This document shows positions 25,728 through 36,900 of a stretch of DNA of 64,000 nucleotides, one piece after another. The stretch is from Falsiphaeobacter marinintestinus (GTDB lineage Bacteria; Pseudomonadota; Alphaproteobacteria; Rhodobacterales; Rhodobacteraceae), in NCBI RefSeq assembly GCF_007923355.1, contig NZ_VOGO01000005.1, forward strand, positions 186,001 to 250,000, written 5' to 3'. Made by a program: the position numbers and the translations under genes. Below the pieces are notes generated by a model, which did no database searches, was not told the DNA's origin, and saw nothing but the letters and a program-made list of their open reading frames with translations. How positions within the stretch are numbered: position 1 is the stretch's first letter; each line of letters begins with the position of its first letter.

Positions 25728-26641
25728 CGATACCGTTCATACCCTTTGCCGAAGGCGAAGCCCTGCTTGACTGGATCGAGCTGACCGACACCTTGGCGGT
25801 CGGGCATACGCTGCCAAAAGCCGAAATCGGCGATACGTTCCTGTATCGCGGTGCTGACACTATGTTGTCGCGATCGGCCTGGATCGACGGGCTGGGGCTG
25901 GCGGTGAAAACCGCGACGATCTTTCCGGACAATCCCAAGGCGGGCCAGCCGATGATCAACGGATCGGTGTCGCTTTTCTCTGATCAGGACGGCACAATCT
26001 CGGGTTTGATCGACTTTCACTTGGTCACCAAATGGAAAACGGCAGGGGACAGCCTTTTGGCCGCGCGACGACTGGCCCGCCCGGACAGCAAACAGATCCT
26101 GATCGTCGGGGCTGGTACAGTCGGTCGGTCGCTGATCGAAGCCTTTTCCGCCGGGTTTCCCGATGCGCGCTTTTCAATCTGGAACCGCACCATGTCAAAG
26201 GCCGACGCATTGGCCGCCGAATTCAGTCATGTGACCCCTGCCCCCGATCTGGAAACTGCAGTAGGGGCAGCAGACATCATCGTGAGCGCCACCATGTCGA
26301 CCGAGCCCGTCATCAAGGGCGACTGGTTGAAGCCAGGTCAGCATCTGAACATGATTGGTGCCTATCGCCCGGACATGCGCGAGGCTGACGATACCGCCCT
26401 TCAACGTTCAAAGATCTACGCCGACAGTTTTGACACCACGCTTGATCACATCGGAGAGCTGAAGATCCCGCTTGAAACCGGCGCGATCACACGGTCCGAC
26501 GTGCTGGCTGATTACTATGACATGGCCGCGTTCCAAACCCAAAGCAATGACGACATCACACTGTTCAAAAATGGTGGCGGCGCACATCTGGACCTGATGA
26601 CCAGCCGGTATATCCTTGATCGCTGGACCGCTGTGCAATGA
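25724..26641 (+). CDS. Ornithine cyclodeaminase/mu-crystallin family protein
   Basis: A 305-residue NAD(P)-binding enzyme. The Rossmann motif I-L-I-V-G-A-G-T-V-G-R-S lies near residue 125, followed by the family's W-N-R-T segment and D-I-I-V-S-A-T-M-S-T-E-P. Relatives include ornithine cyclodeaminase, alanine dehydrogenase of archaeal type, and imino-acid (Delta1-pyrroline/piperideine-2-carboxylate) reductases, so the reaction cannot be fixed. Coupled by ATGA overlaps to both the HAD gene before and the alpha/beta hydrolase gene after. Confidence 0.87.
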   Translation: MTIPFIPFAEGEALLDWIELTDTLAVGHTLPKAEIGDTFLYRGADTMLSRSAWIDGLGLAVKTATIFPDNPKAGQPMINGSVSLFSDQDGTISGLIDFHLVTKWKTAGDSLLAARRLARPDSKQILIVGAGTVGRSLIEAFSAGFPDARFSIWNRTMSKADALAAEFSHVTPAPDLETAVGAADIIVSATMSTEPVIKGDWLKPGQHLNMIGAYRPDMREADDTALQRSKIYADSFDTTLDHIGELKIPLETGAITRSDVLADYYDMAAFQTQSNDDITLFKNGGGAHLDLMTSRYILDRWTAVQ

Positions 26642-27567
26642 ACTATCTGATCCCGTTGTTGTTTCTGCTGCTGATCGCGGCCCCCTACGTCGCTGAAGCC
26701 GCGCGCCGGAAAATGAACGCGGACAAAAGACGCGACGCAGATGGCGAATTTGCCGAACTGTCCCAGGGCGTCACGCATTACACTTGGTCGGGCGGAACGC
26801 GAGGGCCGGTGGCCGTCTGTGTGCACGGTCTGACCACGCCGTCTTTTGTCTGGCAGGGGATGACCAAGGGCTTGGTTCTGATGGGATACCGTGTCCTGAC
26901 TTATGATCTGTATGGGCGTGGATATTCGGATCGCGTCCCCGGGCGTCAGGACAAGGCGTTCTTCCTGCAACAGCTGGAAGATCTGCTGGCCGATCAAGAG
27001 GTCGGCGACGACGTGACCCTGATCGGGTATTCCATGGGCGGTGCCATCTCAACAGCCTTTGCAGCCGTGCACCCCGATCGGATACGCCAATTGGTTTTGA
27101 TTGCACCTGCCGGCATAGGAAAAACCTTCCAGGGTTTGACGCGGTTCATTGTGCGCGTGCCCATTGTGGGAGACTGGCTGATGCTGGCGTTCTTTCCACG
27201 CACGCACCGCAAGACTCTGCTGGCCGACCGGGATCAACCCAGCTCGGTTCCGGGGATCACAGACTTGATCCTTCGGGAAATGTCATTTCGAGGGTACATT
27301 CCTGCAGTTCTGTCCAGCATGCGTGGGATATTAACCGAAGCGCTTGAACAAGAGCATCGAACCATCCACCGGGCTGGCATCCCGGTTCTGGCGATCTGGG
27401 GACGCGACGATTCGGTGATCCCGCTGAGCGCGATGGGCAAGATGGCGGAGTGGAGCCGCAGTGCCCGCCATGAAGTGATTGACGGGGCCGGTCATGCCCT
27501 GACCTATTCGCACACTGACGACGTTCTGGACGCGATGCGGCAGGCGTTGCTGGACGGGCCGATCTAA
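26638..27567 (+). CDS. Alpha/beta hydrolase with N-terminal membrane anchor
   Basis: A 309-residue hydrolase. Residues 3-20 are hydrophobic and probably anchor or export the protein. The nucleophile elbow is I-G-Y-S-M-G-G-A near residue 130, the acid is in W-G-R-D-D-S-V near 258 and the His in G-A-G-H-A-L near 285. V-C-V-H-G-L-T-T-P-S is the oxyanion loop. Substrate unknown; the closest group is the general lipase/peptidase-like esterases. It ends the HAD-OCD-hydrolase operon and overlaps the convergent MFS gene by 4 bases. Confidence 0.88.
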   Translation: MNYLIPLLFLLLIAAPYVAEAARRKMNADKRRDADGEFAELSQGVTHYTWSGGTRGPVAVCVHGLTTPSFVWQGMTKGLVLMGYRVLTYDLYGRGYSDRVPGRQDKAFFLQQLEDLLADQEVGDDVTLIGYSMGGAISTAFAAVHPDRIRQLVLIAPAGIGKTFQGLTRFIVRVPIVGDWLMLAFFPRTHRKTLLADRDQPSSVPGITDLILREMSFRGYIPAVLSSMRGILTEALEQEHRTIHRAGIPVLAIWGRDDSVIPLSAMGKMAEWSRSARHEVIDGAGHALTYSHTDDVLDAMRQALLDGPI

Positions 27568-28814
27568 GCCCGTACTGTCGCTGCCCTCTGGCCTAACGGT
27601 ACTTCTCTGATCGGCAGGTGAACCAGCGCGCTGAACGCCCCAACTCCGACGCCAATCCACCAGACCATCGTGTAGTCGCCGAATACGTCATACATGCGCC
27701 CGCCAAGCCAGACCCCAAGGAACCCGCCAATCTGGTGGCTCAGAAACACGATACCGTACAGCGTGCCCATGTAACGCAACCCGTAAATATGCGCGACCAA
27801 CCCTGAAGTCAGCGGCACAGTCGCCAGCCAGAGCGACCCCATCGCAATCGAGAAAAGGATCACGGAAAGCGGCGTGATCGGCAAAAGGATAAACGCGGCG
27901 GCAACGACGGTCCGGGCAACATAGATGCCCGCCAGCAAGTATTTCTTGGAGTAATATTTACCCGCCCATCCCGCCGTAAGCGTGCCCGCGATATTGGCCA
28001 GACCGATCAGGGCAATGGACATCGCCCCCAACGCCGACGTGGTCGTCACGCCGATACTGTACAACGCGCTGCCCGGCTCGATCGGTCCACACATCTCGGT
28101 CACGAAGGCCGGGAAATGCGCGGTGATGAATCCCAGCTGATACCCGCAACTGAAGAACCCCAGAAAGATCAGCGTATAGGACGGATCGCGGAACGCCTTG
28201 ACCAGAACCCGGCCCATGGATTCTTCCAGTTCGGCCTTGTTGGCCAATTTCGGCCCGCGCAACAACGGCACCACCATCACAAGCGCAAGGATGACAAAGG
28301 CAAAGACCACAAAGGTCTCCTGCCAACTGAGAAACGTCATCAACCACTCTGCTGTGGGCGCACCGACCACTTGCCCTATGCTGCCCGCTGCCGTGACGAT
28401 GGCCAGCGACATCGACCGGTTTTCGTCTGACGACGCCCGACCGACCACACCCAGCACGACGCCAAATCCGGTCCCCGCGATGCCAAACCCCACCAACCAC
28501 GCATATAATTGGAGTTCCGTGGGAGTCGTCGACCAAGCGGTCAGGACCATACCGCCAGCATAGATGATCGCGCCGGTAATGATCGCCTTGCGGTCACCAA
28601 TCTTCTCAGCAATTGCGCCAAAAATCGGCTGCCCGATCCCCCACGCCAGATTCTGGATCGCGATAGCAAGCGAGAACTCGGCCCGGGGCCACCCGAATTC
28701 GGCAGCAACAGGAATCTGAAACATGCCGAACGATGCGCGGACGGCGAAACTGACCATGATGATGATGCAGCCAACAATCAGAATCGGCGAAATCAAAGAA
28801 GCGGAACGGGGCAT
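27564..28814 (-). CDS. MFS transporter, oxalate/formate antiporter-like
   Basis: A 416-residue 12-helix carrier. F-G-M-F-Q-I-P-V-A-A-E-F-G-W near helix 1 and G-A-I-A-E-K-I-G-D-R-K-A (motif A) between helices 2 and 3 are typical of the OFA/monocarboxylate-type MFS proteins. Monocarboxylates are the commonest substrates of that branch, but no pathway genes sit beside it. Divergent from zapE across a 156-base gap in which no clear regulatory motif is seen. Confidence 0.86.
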   Translation of the reverse strand: MPRSASLISPILIVGCIIIMVSFAVRASFGMFQIPVAAEFGWPRAEFSLAIAIQNLAWGIGQPIFGAIAEKIGDRKAIITGAIIYAGGMVLTAWSTTPTELQLYAWLVGFGIAGTGFGVVLGVVGRASSDENRSMSLAIVTAAGSIGQVVGAPTAEWLMTFLSWQETFVVFAFVILALVMVVPLLRGPKLANKAELEESMGRVLVKAFRDPSYTLIFLGFFSCGYQLGFITAHFPAFVTEMCGPIEPGSALYSIGVTTTSALGAMSIALIGLANIAGTLTAGWAGKYYSKKYLLAGIYVARTVVAAAFILLPITPLSVILFSIAMGSLWLATVPLTSGLVAHIYGLRYMGTLYGIVFLSHQIGGFLGVWLGGRMYDVFGDYTMVWWIGVGVGAFSALVHLPIREVPLGQRAATVRA

Positions 28815-28970
28815 TACAAAACTCTCTCAGCGCAGGTCAGACCCTAGCGTTCAAAAATGCACCGTCAATTCAGCTTTTTTGACGCGATAGGTCAGCGATT
28901 CTGATGAATTGGTCCAGCCCACATCGCACAGTCACTTTTCAACAATGACCACCCGCGCTATGCGTTCGGT

Positions 28971-30035
28971 ATGAGCGACGCATCCTCCCTTTATCACGCC
29001 CGTATCGCCGCTGGCGACCTGTACCATGACGACGCGCAAGAGGCCGTCATGCCGGAATTCGACCGGATCGGTTCCGGTCTGGCCGCTGCCCCTGTGAAGC
29101 GCGGCCTGTTCCGCAAAAAAGCGCCGCCGCCACCCAAGGGGCTGTACCTGTGGGGCGGTGTCGGTCGGGGCAAATCAATGTTGATGGACCTGTTCGTCGA
29201 CTCGCTTGAAGGCACACCGGTTCGGCGCGTCCATTTCCACGCTTTCATGCAAGAGATCCATGCCGCAATGCACGAGGCACGTCAGTGCGGAGTCGACGAT
29301 GCGATTGCCCCGGTGGCTGCCGATGTGGCCGCGTCGGTCCGGGTGCTGGCGTTCGACGAAATGCAAATCACAGACATCACTGACGCAATGATCGTCGGGC
29401 GTCTGTTCGAGGCACTTTTTGCGGCCGGAGTGGTCATCGTGACCACGTCAAACCGGGTGCCGGATGACCTGTACAAGAACGGGTTGAACCGACAGCTGTT
29501 CCTGCCCTTCATCAAACTGATCAAGGAACAGCTTGTCGTCTGGGAACTGGTCAGCCCTACGGATTATCGCCAGAATCGCCTGCAGGGCAGCCCGGTCTAC
29601 TTCACGCCAATCGGCCCCGAAGCCCGCGAAAAAATCCATATCGTGTGGGAACACCTGACGGGCGGACCGGCCAGTGAACTGGTGCTACAGGTAAAAGGCC
29701 GCGACGTGATCATCCCGCAGTTCCGCAACGGAGTGGGCCGCGCCAATTTCTATGATCTCTGCGGCAAATTTCTCGGCCCCGGTGATTTCCTCGCCATCGC
29801 TGACGCGGTCAAGGTTCTGATCCTGGAAGATGTCCCGCGCCTGTCGCGATCAAACTTCAACGAAGCCAAACGCTTCGTTACGCTGATCGACGCATTGTAC
29901 GAGGCAAAAGTTCGGCTGATCTGTTCCGCCGCCGCCGAGCCCGAGATGCTTTACGTCGAAGGTGACGGCGCATTTGAATTCGAACGCACCGCCTCGCGCT
30001 TGCGCGAAATGCAAGCCGAAGATTGGGGGAGTTGA
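28971..30035 (+). CDS. zapE: Cell division protein ZapE (AFG1-like ATPase)
   Basis: A 354-residue P-loop ATPase. Walker A is G-G-V-G-R-G-K-S-M near residue 63, Walker B is L-A-F-D-E-M-Q near residue 128, and the arginine-bearing T-S-N-R-V-P segment follows, all as in ZapE/LACE1. In gammaproteobacteria ZapE acts on Z-ring dynamics; its mitochondrial relative assists protein turnover. In many alphaproteobacteria it lies close to mdh and the suc genes, but here it stands alone with its own terminator. Confidence 0.93.
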   Translation: MSDASSLYHARIAAGDLYHDDAQEAVMPEFDRIGSGLAAAPVKRGLFRKKAPPPPKGLYLWGGVGRGKSMLMDLFVDSLEGTPVRRVHFHAFMQEIHAAMHEARQCGVDDAIAPVAADVAASVRVLAFDEMQITDITDAMIVGRLFEALFAAGVVIVTTSNRVPDDLYKNGLNRQLFLPFIKLIKEQLVVWELVSPTDYRQNRLQGSPVYFTPIGPEAREKIHIVWEHLTGGPASELVLQVKGRDVIIPQFRNGVGRANFYDLCGKFLGPGDFLAIADAVKVLILEDVPRLSRSNFNEAKRFVTLIDALYEAKVRLICSAAAEPEMLYVEGDGAFEFERTASRLREMQAEDWGS

Positions 30036-30142
30036 CCTACCCCACTGGCAGCGCTAACGTCGCGCCATGACCCATGCCGCGCATCAGACTTGGTATTTTA
30101 GCACCCGATATTGACGGCGGGTTTTCAGGTATTTCCGACACT

Positions 30143-30166
30143 CCGCCCTTGAGGGCGGTTTTTTTT
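30143..30166 (+). terminator. Rho-independent terminator between zapE and the GNAT gene
   Basis: A 7-bp stem (CCGCCCT / AGGGCGG) with a 2-base formal loop (opening to a 4-base loop) is followed by eight Ts. It ends 31 bases ahead of the acetyltransferase start and most likely stops the zapE transcript. Confidence 0.88.
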
Positions 30167-30197
30167 GTCTTTGAGGGCCAACCTTCAAGGACACGTT

Positions 30198-30656
30198 ATG
30201 ACCCTCCCCAAAATACGCAGCGCACTTCCTGGCGACTTGCCCGCTTTGGTCGATATGATCGCAGCACTTGCCGCCCACCACGACGATTCGTCGCCTATCA
30301 CCCCGGCAGCCCTCTCCCGCGACCTGTTCAGTAGCCCAGCTTGGGCAAAGGTTCTTGTGGCAGAAGACCGGAATGGCCAACTGGCCGGATATGCAGCCCT
30401 GCTGCCGCGCTACAGACTGCAATTTGGCCAGAAAGGACTGGACCTGCACCATCTGTTCATCCGTCCTGATTGGCGCGGTCAAGGGTTGGGCAAACAATTG
30501 ATCAAGGCCTGTCTGGCCATTGGGCAAGAAATGGGATGCAAGGCGATGACCGTGGGCACGGCCCCCGAAAACGAAACCGCTCAGGACATCTATGCGCACC
30601 TCGGGTTTCGCCCCAGCCCCGCATCCGGTCCGACATTTGTCTACCCGCTTGAATGA
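30198..30656 (+). CDS. GNAT family N-acetyltransferase
   Basis: A 152-residue acetyl-CoA-dependent acetyltransferase. The acetyl-CoA-binding motif A is R-P-D-W-R-G-Q-G-L-G-K-Q-L near residue 98; the beta4 strand L-D-L-H-H-L-F-I and the E-N-E-T-A-Q-D-I-Y segment are normal for the fold and resemble diamine/thialysine acetyltransferase relatives. AAGGACACGTT precedes the ATG, 11 codons after another in-frame ATG that overlaps the terminator. Substrate unknown. Confidence 0.88.
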   Translation: MTLPKIRSALPGDLPALVDMIAALAAHHDDSSPITPAALSRDLFSSPAWAKVLVAEDRNGQLAGYAALLPRYRLQFGQKGLDLHHLFIRPDWRGQGLGKQLIKACLAIGQEMGCKAMTVGTAPENETAQDIYAHLGFRPSPASGPTFVYPLE

Positions 30657-30734
30657 CGGGGCTTGTCATCATCTCTTTGAAAATACTCCGGGGGAGAGGC
30701 CCGCAGGGCATCGGGGGCAGTGCCCCCTCTTTGC

Positions 30735-32009
30735 CTATCCGTTTTCGCGCAGCACCGCGCCGGCCAGGTACAGTGAGCCACAGATCAGCACCCGGGCCAT
30801 GGGATCGTCCGCAACGATGCGCGCCAGAGCCTGGGAAACGCTTTCGGCCTCACCGGCTGTCATGCCAACGGAACGGGCCGCCGCGCTGGTGTCGGCGGCT
30901 GGCAACGTATTCGCCTCACCGGGGATCGAAACAGCCGTCAACGACGCGGCCAATCCGGCCAGTGGGCGCATGTATCCGGTGACGTCCTTGGTGTTCAGCA
31001 TCCCGCAGATCAGATGGGTCGGGCGCTCAGGAAGACGCGTGAGTGTATCTGCTATGGCCTTTCCAGCGGCGGCATTGTGCCCCCCATCCAGCCAGATTTC
31101 GGCCTGAGGCGCGGCCTCGGCCAGAGTGCCAGAGGTCAGGCGCTGCATCCGCGCGGGCCATTCGGCTTTGCCTACAGCAGCCTCATATGCCACGTCGCCC
31201 ATACCCAGATGCCGCAGCGCTGCCAGCGCAGCCCCTGCGTTCTGGATTTGGTGCGGTCCCGGCAAGTTTGGCAATGGCGGGTCACACAGACCGGTTTCGT
31301 CCTGATAGATCAGGCGTCCGCGTTCTTCGGTTACGTGCCACTGCTGACCATGCGCAATCAGCGGCGCGCCAAGACGGGCAGCAACATCTTCGATCACCTC
31401 CATCGCAGCCTCTTGCTGTGGGCCGACGACGCAAGGCACACCACGCTTGATGATCCCGGCTTTCTCGAAGGCGATCTTTTCCAATGTATCACCAAGAAAC
31501 TGCTGATGGTCGATCGACACCGGTGTGATGATGGTCAGCGCGGGCTTGTCGATCACGTTGGTCGCATCCAGCCGCCCACCAAGACCGACTTCCAACAACG
31601 TGAAATCTGCGGGGGTCCGGGCAAAGGCCAACAAGGCGGCACAGGTGGTGATCTCAAAATAGGTGATCCCGACGCCACCATTGGCCGCATAACAGTCATC
31701 CAGAACCGCTGTCAGGTCAGGTTCAGAAATCAGCTGCCCGGCCACGCGAATGCGTTCGTGAAACCGTGCCAGATGCGGCGAGGTATAAGCATGCACGGAC
31801 TTCCCGGCGGCTTCCAACCCGGCACGGATCATCGCCTGCGTCGATCCCTTGCCATTGGTTCCGGCAATGTGAATCACCGGCGGCAGGTCATTCTGAGGGT
31901 TGTCCAAAGCCTCCAACAGTCGCCAGACCCGGTCCAGCGTCAGATCAATGATCTTGGGGTGCAGGGCCATCATCCTCTCAAGGATGACATCCGATGTCGG
32001 CCCGCTCAT
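30735..32009 (-). CDS. folC: Bifunctional folylpolyglutamate synthase/dihydrofolate synthase
   Basis: A 424-residue Mur-ligase-family enzyme that adds glutamate to dihydropteroate and to reduced folates. The P-loop is [11 protein letters not shown] near residue 46, with [11 protein letters not shown] (folC signature) near 140 and L-D-G-G-H-N near 305. It overlaps the accD end by 4 bases, the standard accD-folC pairing of many proteobacteria. Confidence 0.95.
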   Translation of the reverse strand: MSGPTSDVILERMMALHPKIIDLTLDRVWRLLEALDNPQNDLPPVIHIAGTNGKGSTQAMIRAGLEAAGKSVHAYTSPHLARFHERIRVAGQLISEPDLTAVLDDCYAANGGVGITYFEITTCAALLAFARTPADFTLLEVGLGGRLDATNVIDKPALTIITPVSIDHQQFLGDTLEKIAFEKAGIIKRGVPCVVGPQQEAAMEVIEDVAARLGAPLIAHGQQWHVTEERGRLIYQDETGLCDPPLPNLPGPHQIQNAGAALAALRHLGMGDVAYEAAVGKAEWPARMQRLTSGTLAEAAPQAEIWLDGGHNAAAGKAIADTLTRLPERPTHLICGMLNTKDVTGYMRPLAGLAASLTAVSIPGEANTLPAADTSAAARSVGMTAGEAESVSQALARIVADDPMARVLICGSLYLAGAVLRENG

Positions 32010-32956
32010 GCTTTTGGGTCTAGGTCTGCAGGTGCGGTCTTTTCGACAGGTTCGGCCACCGTTTCTTCGGTCGGATCAGGTGGAGGCAGATCACCCCGGA
32101 TCGCAGGCGGCAGGCCCAGCAGCATCCGGGTGATGGTGATCAGCTCTTCGCGCATCTGGCCGCGCGGCGTGACCCGGTCAAGCATCCCGTGATCCAGCAG
32201 GTACTCGGCGCGCTGGAACCCTTCGGGTAGCTTTTCGCGAATGGTTTGCTCAATCACGCGCGGGCCTGCGAAACAGATCAGCGCGTTGGGTTCGGCGATG
32301 TGGACGTCCCCCAACATCGCGTAAGACGCCGTGACACCGCCGGTCGTGGGATGGGTCAGAACCACGATATACGGCAACCCGGCCTCTTTCAGCATCTGCA
32401 CGGCCACAGTTGTGCGCGGCATCTGCATAAGCGACAGGATGCCTTCCTGCATGCGTGCACCACCGGCAGCAGAGAACAGGACCATCGGTCGCTTCAGTTT
32501 AACCGCTTCTTCGGCGGCGGCGATGATTGCGTTGCCGACATACATGCCCATGGAGCCGCCCATGAACGAAAAATCCTGACACGCGACCACGATGGGGGTG
32601 CGCCCGATTTCCCCGGTGGCGACAAGCATAGCCTCTTTTTCGCCGGTGTTTTTCTGCGCCGTCTTCATCCGGTCCGGATATTTCTTCTGATCCCGGAAAT
32701 GGAGCGGATCTGCCAAAGGCTCGGGCACGCTGATTTCGGCATAAATGCCGCCATCAAAAAGCGCTTCGACCCGGTCCCGGGGGCTGATCGCCATATGGTG
32801 GCCGCAGCTGGTGCAGACGTTCAGGTTGTCTTTCAGCTCACGGTGAAACAACATCGTGCCGCATTCATCGCACTTCTGCCAAAGGTTTTCAGGTACCTCG
32901 CGGCGGGAGAAGATCGAATTGATCCGGGGCCGGACGTAGTTGGTGATCCAGTTCAT
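32006..32956 (-). CDS. accD: Acetyl-CoA carboxylase carboxyltransferase subunit beta
   Basis: A 316-residue subunit of acetyl-CoA carboxylase, first step of fatty acid synthesis. The zinc ribbon is C-D-E-C-G-T-M near residue 29 and C-T-S-C-G-H-H near 51; the crotonase-fold core has F-M-G-G-S-M-G and [10 protein letters not shown]. The last 25 residues are acidic and Pro/Glu-rich. Coupled to folC downstream; 63 bases separate it from the CPBP gene upstream. Confidence 0.96.
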   Translation of the reverse strand: MNWITNYVRPRINSIFSRREVPENLWQKCDECGTMLFHRELKDNLNVCTSCGHHMAISPRDRVEALFDGGIYAEISVPEPLADPLHFRDQKKYPDRMKTAQKNTGEKEAMLVATGEIGRTPIVVACQDFSFMGGSMGMYVGNAIIAAAEEAVKLKRPMVLFSAAGGARMQEGILSLMQMPRTTVAVQMLKEAGLPYIVVLTHPTTGGVTASYAMLGDVHIAEPNALICFAGPRVIEQTIREKLPEGFQRAEYLLDHGMLDRVTPRGQMREELITITRMLLGLPPAIRGDLPPPDPTEETVAEPVEKTAPADLDPKA

Positions 32957-33019
32957 AAAAAGCCTCAGGCAAACGTGGTTTGTCGTGGCTCAGATAAGCC
33001 TGTGCAGCCACAATTGCAA

Positions 33020-33907
33020 TCAACGGCGTAGAGCAAGCCGCGCAACAAGCCAGCAAACCACCATCATTGCGAAATCTACCATCAGCCAGCCGCGCATGAC
33101 GTCAGTGTCATCCATGCCGTAGGGCAGCAGGAAAAGCGACAAACCACTCAGGTTGCCAGGGACCGAAACAATAAGGATAGCGATGAGATTGTTAAAGAAA
33201 TGCACCGCAATCGCCGGGCCAAGCGTTCCGGCCCGCGCGGTCAGATCCGCCGACAACATGCCGAACAACCCTGCCCAAAGCGCAACCATCACCGCGTTTT
33301 CCCCGGCCTGAACCGGAAGGTAGTGACCAAAGGCAAAAAGTAGAGATGGCACCCCGATCCAGATCGCCGGGTGGCTGAAGCGGGCCGCCAAAGCTTGCTG
33401 CATGTACCCGCGAAACAGAATTTCTTCGGCGCTGGTCTGGATCAGCAACGCCCCAAGCGACAACGGCAGCAGCATCAACCAGACGGCCACCGACAGGTTG
33501 GGTTCCATCGGGTCGTCCATGCCATAGGGCGGCAACAGGAACACAGCGACCATCAGCGCAAGTAAACGCCAGAACACGCGCCAGAACTGCCGCAACGCCA
33601 ACCCATATGGCCCGATAACGCTCTGAAACGTTCTGTGTTGCAGGTTGCGGGCGGCAACCGCCACCGCAATGGTGACAAACCCGAAAGCCATCAACAGGAC
33701 CAGCAGTTGGCCCGGTTTGCTGCCTGTTTCCAGACCGATGACCCATTCCATCGGCATCATCGACGTCAAGGCCGCAATCAGACTGGCGTTCAGACCCAGT
33801 GTGATGATCCCGATCAGGATCAGCCCACTGATCAGCCGCCAAAGCTGCGGGTACGCTCGGGCCGGGGCGACCAGAACTTCGTGCCAGTCATAGGCGCGTC
33901 TAGTCAT
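33020..33907 (-). CDS. CPBP family intramembrane protease
   Basis: A 295-residue membrane protein with about seven hydrophobic helices and the CPBP (Abi, Rce1-like) motifs: S-A-E-E-I-L-F-R-G-Y near residue 161 (glutamate dyad and Arg), F-A-F-G-H-Y near 195 (His), and H-F-F-N-N near 240 (second His and Asn). These are the residues expected for an intramembrane glutamic protease. The ATG overlaps the end of the ABC-like gene by 8 bases, so the two are translationally coupled, and this protease may act with or on the ABC-like protein. Confidence 0.88.
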   Translation of the reverse strand: MTRRAYDWHEVLVAPARAYPQLWRLISGLILIGIITLGLNASLIAALTSMMPMEWVIGLETGSKPGQLLVLLMAFGFVTIAVAVAARNLQHRTFQSVIGPYGLALRQFWRVFWRLLALMVAVFLLPPYGMDDPMEPNLSVAVWLMLLPLSLGALLIQTSAEEILFRGYMQQALAARFSHPAIWIGVPSLLFAFGHYLPVQAGENAVMVALWAGLFGMLSADLTARAGTLGPAIAVHFFNNLIAILIVSVPGNLSGLSLFLLPYGMDDTDVMRGWLMVDFAMMVVCWLVARLALRR

Positions 33908-36900
33908 TCACCTGCTCTCCGAACGTCTCAAGCGAAATCGGGCCGGCATCCGGGTCGGCATAGTCGGCCAGATTCACCTGCGCCATCTGCAACAATTCCG
34001 CGGCACCTGTCAGATGCATTGCGACGCTTTCCAGCAACTGAACCGCAACGGTTGCGTCGCTTTCAATCACCGCGCGGAATTCCTCGGCTCCGATCCGAAG
34101 GAACGTTGTAGGTTCGGTGGCGACCAGATCCAGACTGCGTTTGTCACGAGTGATCACGGCCAGATCACCGATCAATCGGCCCGGCGCGACATGGGATATC
34201 GGTACCGACCCAGGTTGGGCTTCGGGCCAGCGCAGTTCGGCGTGGCCTTCCAGACACAGGTAAACCGCGTCAGCCGCTTGATCGTGCGAGAATACGTGCT
34301 GCCCTTCGCCCGCTTCATACCATTGCGCGCTATAGGCCAGCAGTCGCTGGTTGCGGGCATCGAGTTGCCCGAACAGGTCGGTCGATCCGATCAGGGTCAG
34401 CTTGCGACTCAGATCGTTTGACTCATCGTCGTTCTCAAACGCTGATCGGGCAATACCGTCAATCCGCCCGTCATGGATCTCGATATAGAGGTCATAGGCC
34501 TCGGGATGGGCAAAACTGTCTTCCATGAAGATCATCGTCGATTTCGGCAGCAGTTCGCGCAACCTTTCGCGGGTGCTTAAGCGACTTGCAGAATCGTGGC
34601 TGGCCAGCACGTGGTCCATGATCAGAATGTCAGGCCGTTTGATCCCTGCCCTGCTAAACGCAGCCCGTTCCTGAAACACCGTCGGCAGATTTGCCCCTCC
34701 CAACCCGGTGGGCAAGTCATAGGTGATCGCCGCAACACGCTGTCGCAACCCATGCGCAATCAGCGCGTCGGCGACGATGTTTTCGATCGCTTCGGCATAG
34801 GCACCAGCCATCGCCGATACCCGACCATAAATCGCGTTTTCGACCACAGTCAGCCTTGGGATGTATTGATCGGGCGTAACCGGAACAAATTCACGACCAA
34901 GATGCGCGCGCAGCCAAACCGCCTGCGACCGGCGGATAGACAGGATCTTTTCCTTGTATTCTTCGGGGAAGTCCGGCCCGATTTGTTCCGCTGTCAGCGT
35001 GAACGGGACCGTCAAAAGCAGTATACGGTCTGCGTCGCTCAGCTTTGCCGCCCGGCTGTGCTGAACCCGCTCAGCCAAGGCCGAAAGCCTCAGATACAAA
35101 TCGGGGTCCAGCCCCAGCTTCAAAAACAGCGGGTGTTCGGTTCCGTCGCGCCCAAAGGTCCGGTTCAGGGTGTCGATGACACCCAGCGAAATTGCCATCG
35201 TGTCTTCGACCAGATCTTCTTCGCGCAGGAGGTCCACAAACACTTGTTCTTGCTCAAGGTTGAGTGTCTCGAAGTCGTTTTTGGGGGTGGCGAACAACAG
35301 GTTGCCAGCCAGTGGAATAGCAGGGTTGAACTGTTCGGGGTCAAAGTGATGAACGAAATGATCCAGCTTTGCCTGTATCAGGCTGTCGTGGATTTCAGGC
35401 CGCAAATCGACAATTTGCCTTGCCAGCGCCGGATGAACATCGGGATCGAACCGGGATCTGAGTGTGCGGCGGAACATGAACTCGTCGATCCCCATGGCTT
35501 GGACCAGACGGAACCACCAGTCCCGGATATCATCGCCGTCAGTCAGACCCGCGATGGCCGGGTCGATCCAATTGGCGTTGATAAGATCAAGGCTGTTGCC
35601 AGACCGCTCAGCCTCGGTCACGACACGCTTTCTGCGGACAGGGTCCCACGGGACTTCCTGTGGCCTGACTTTCAGCGGCATCAGCAGATTGTCCCCCAAC
35701 GTCCCGTCAAACAGGTACGGGCGCGAATGGGCATATCCGATCCGGGCGGCGATAACTGCCTGATGCAACTCGCTCAGTGAGTGGCCCGCGACAATCACCT
35801 GGCCGCGTGCAGGCGTGATTTCGCGAGTCAGCAATTCTCCCAATGCCTTGCGCTCGGAGGCTCGGGCGCTTTGGATCGCCACACGCGCGCCCGCTGGGAT
35901 GGTCAGGTTGATGTCCTCAAGGATTGCGTTGCCATCCTGATCGCGCACGGTGATGTTTTGCAGCTCCAGATCACCCAGCAGGCGCGGCGTGCTTGTCGGC
36001 TCACCTTCAAACAACTCAGCAGGAATCATGTTGCGTGGCGCAAAACGTTCGGTGACAACATCCCAGCGCAACGACATGTCCTGCACCTGGTTGTAATAGA
36101 ACAGCAGTTCTTTCCACGGCGAACTCAGGTCCTTGTATGCGCCCAGCGCAGCAACCAAAGCCCCCACCGTGATCTGCCCCTGAATGGCCAGAACACCGCC
36201 CACCGAGTAGAACAGAAACGGCGTCATCTGGGTGATCAGGTTGTTGAGGAACTTCATAAAGAACTTCTTCTGATAGATCCGGAACCGGATCTCGAACAAC
36301 CGGCCCAGACGATCAGTGAACAAGGCCATCCGGTACCGCCAGCCACCATTGGCCCGCAGATCGCTGATGCCTGCCGCGCTTTCCCCGATTTCGGTGGCCA
36401 GATGGCGCACCTCTTTGATGCGGTCCTTGTTCAGCAGGTTGATCTGGCGTTGCAGCATCGGGATCAGCCAGGCCTGCAACGGGATCAGCGCGACCGAGGC
36501 CAGGCCAAACCAGACGCTTTGCATGAACAGAAAGATGACGATCGTCAGCATCTGGCCAAGTTGGAACACCGGCTGCGCGACCGCATCGCCCATCAGCCCG
36601 CCCATTGGTTCGGCCTCGGACGTGATCATCGACACCAGTTCGCCCTGACTGGTTGTGCGGAAATAGGGCGCGGGGAACCGCATCATCCGACCGATCAACT
36701 GATAACGCAGCCGACGCAGCATCCGTTCAGACAGCACGCCTTTCTTGGTGTTGATGTGCATCTTCATCAAACCGCTGATCAGAACGGTGCCCAGAAACGC
36801 GAAACACAAGACCATCAGGTACTGCACCTGGCTCAGTTCGACTCCATAAACATCAACTTGCGCCGTTGACGACCCGATGGCGTCGTTGATGATGCGTTTG

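Noticed and set aside
31014-32192. Plus-strand frame opposite folC
   Set aside because: Shadow of folC and accD; no motifs.
34596-36869. Two long plus-strand frames opposite the ABC-like gene
   Set aside because: Low-complexity Arg/Gln/Pro translation with no recognisable domain; shadows of the 1037-codon gene.
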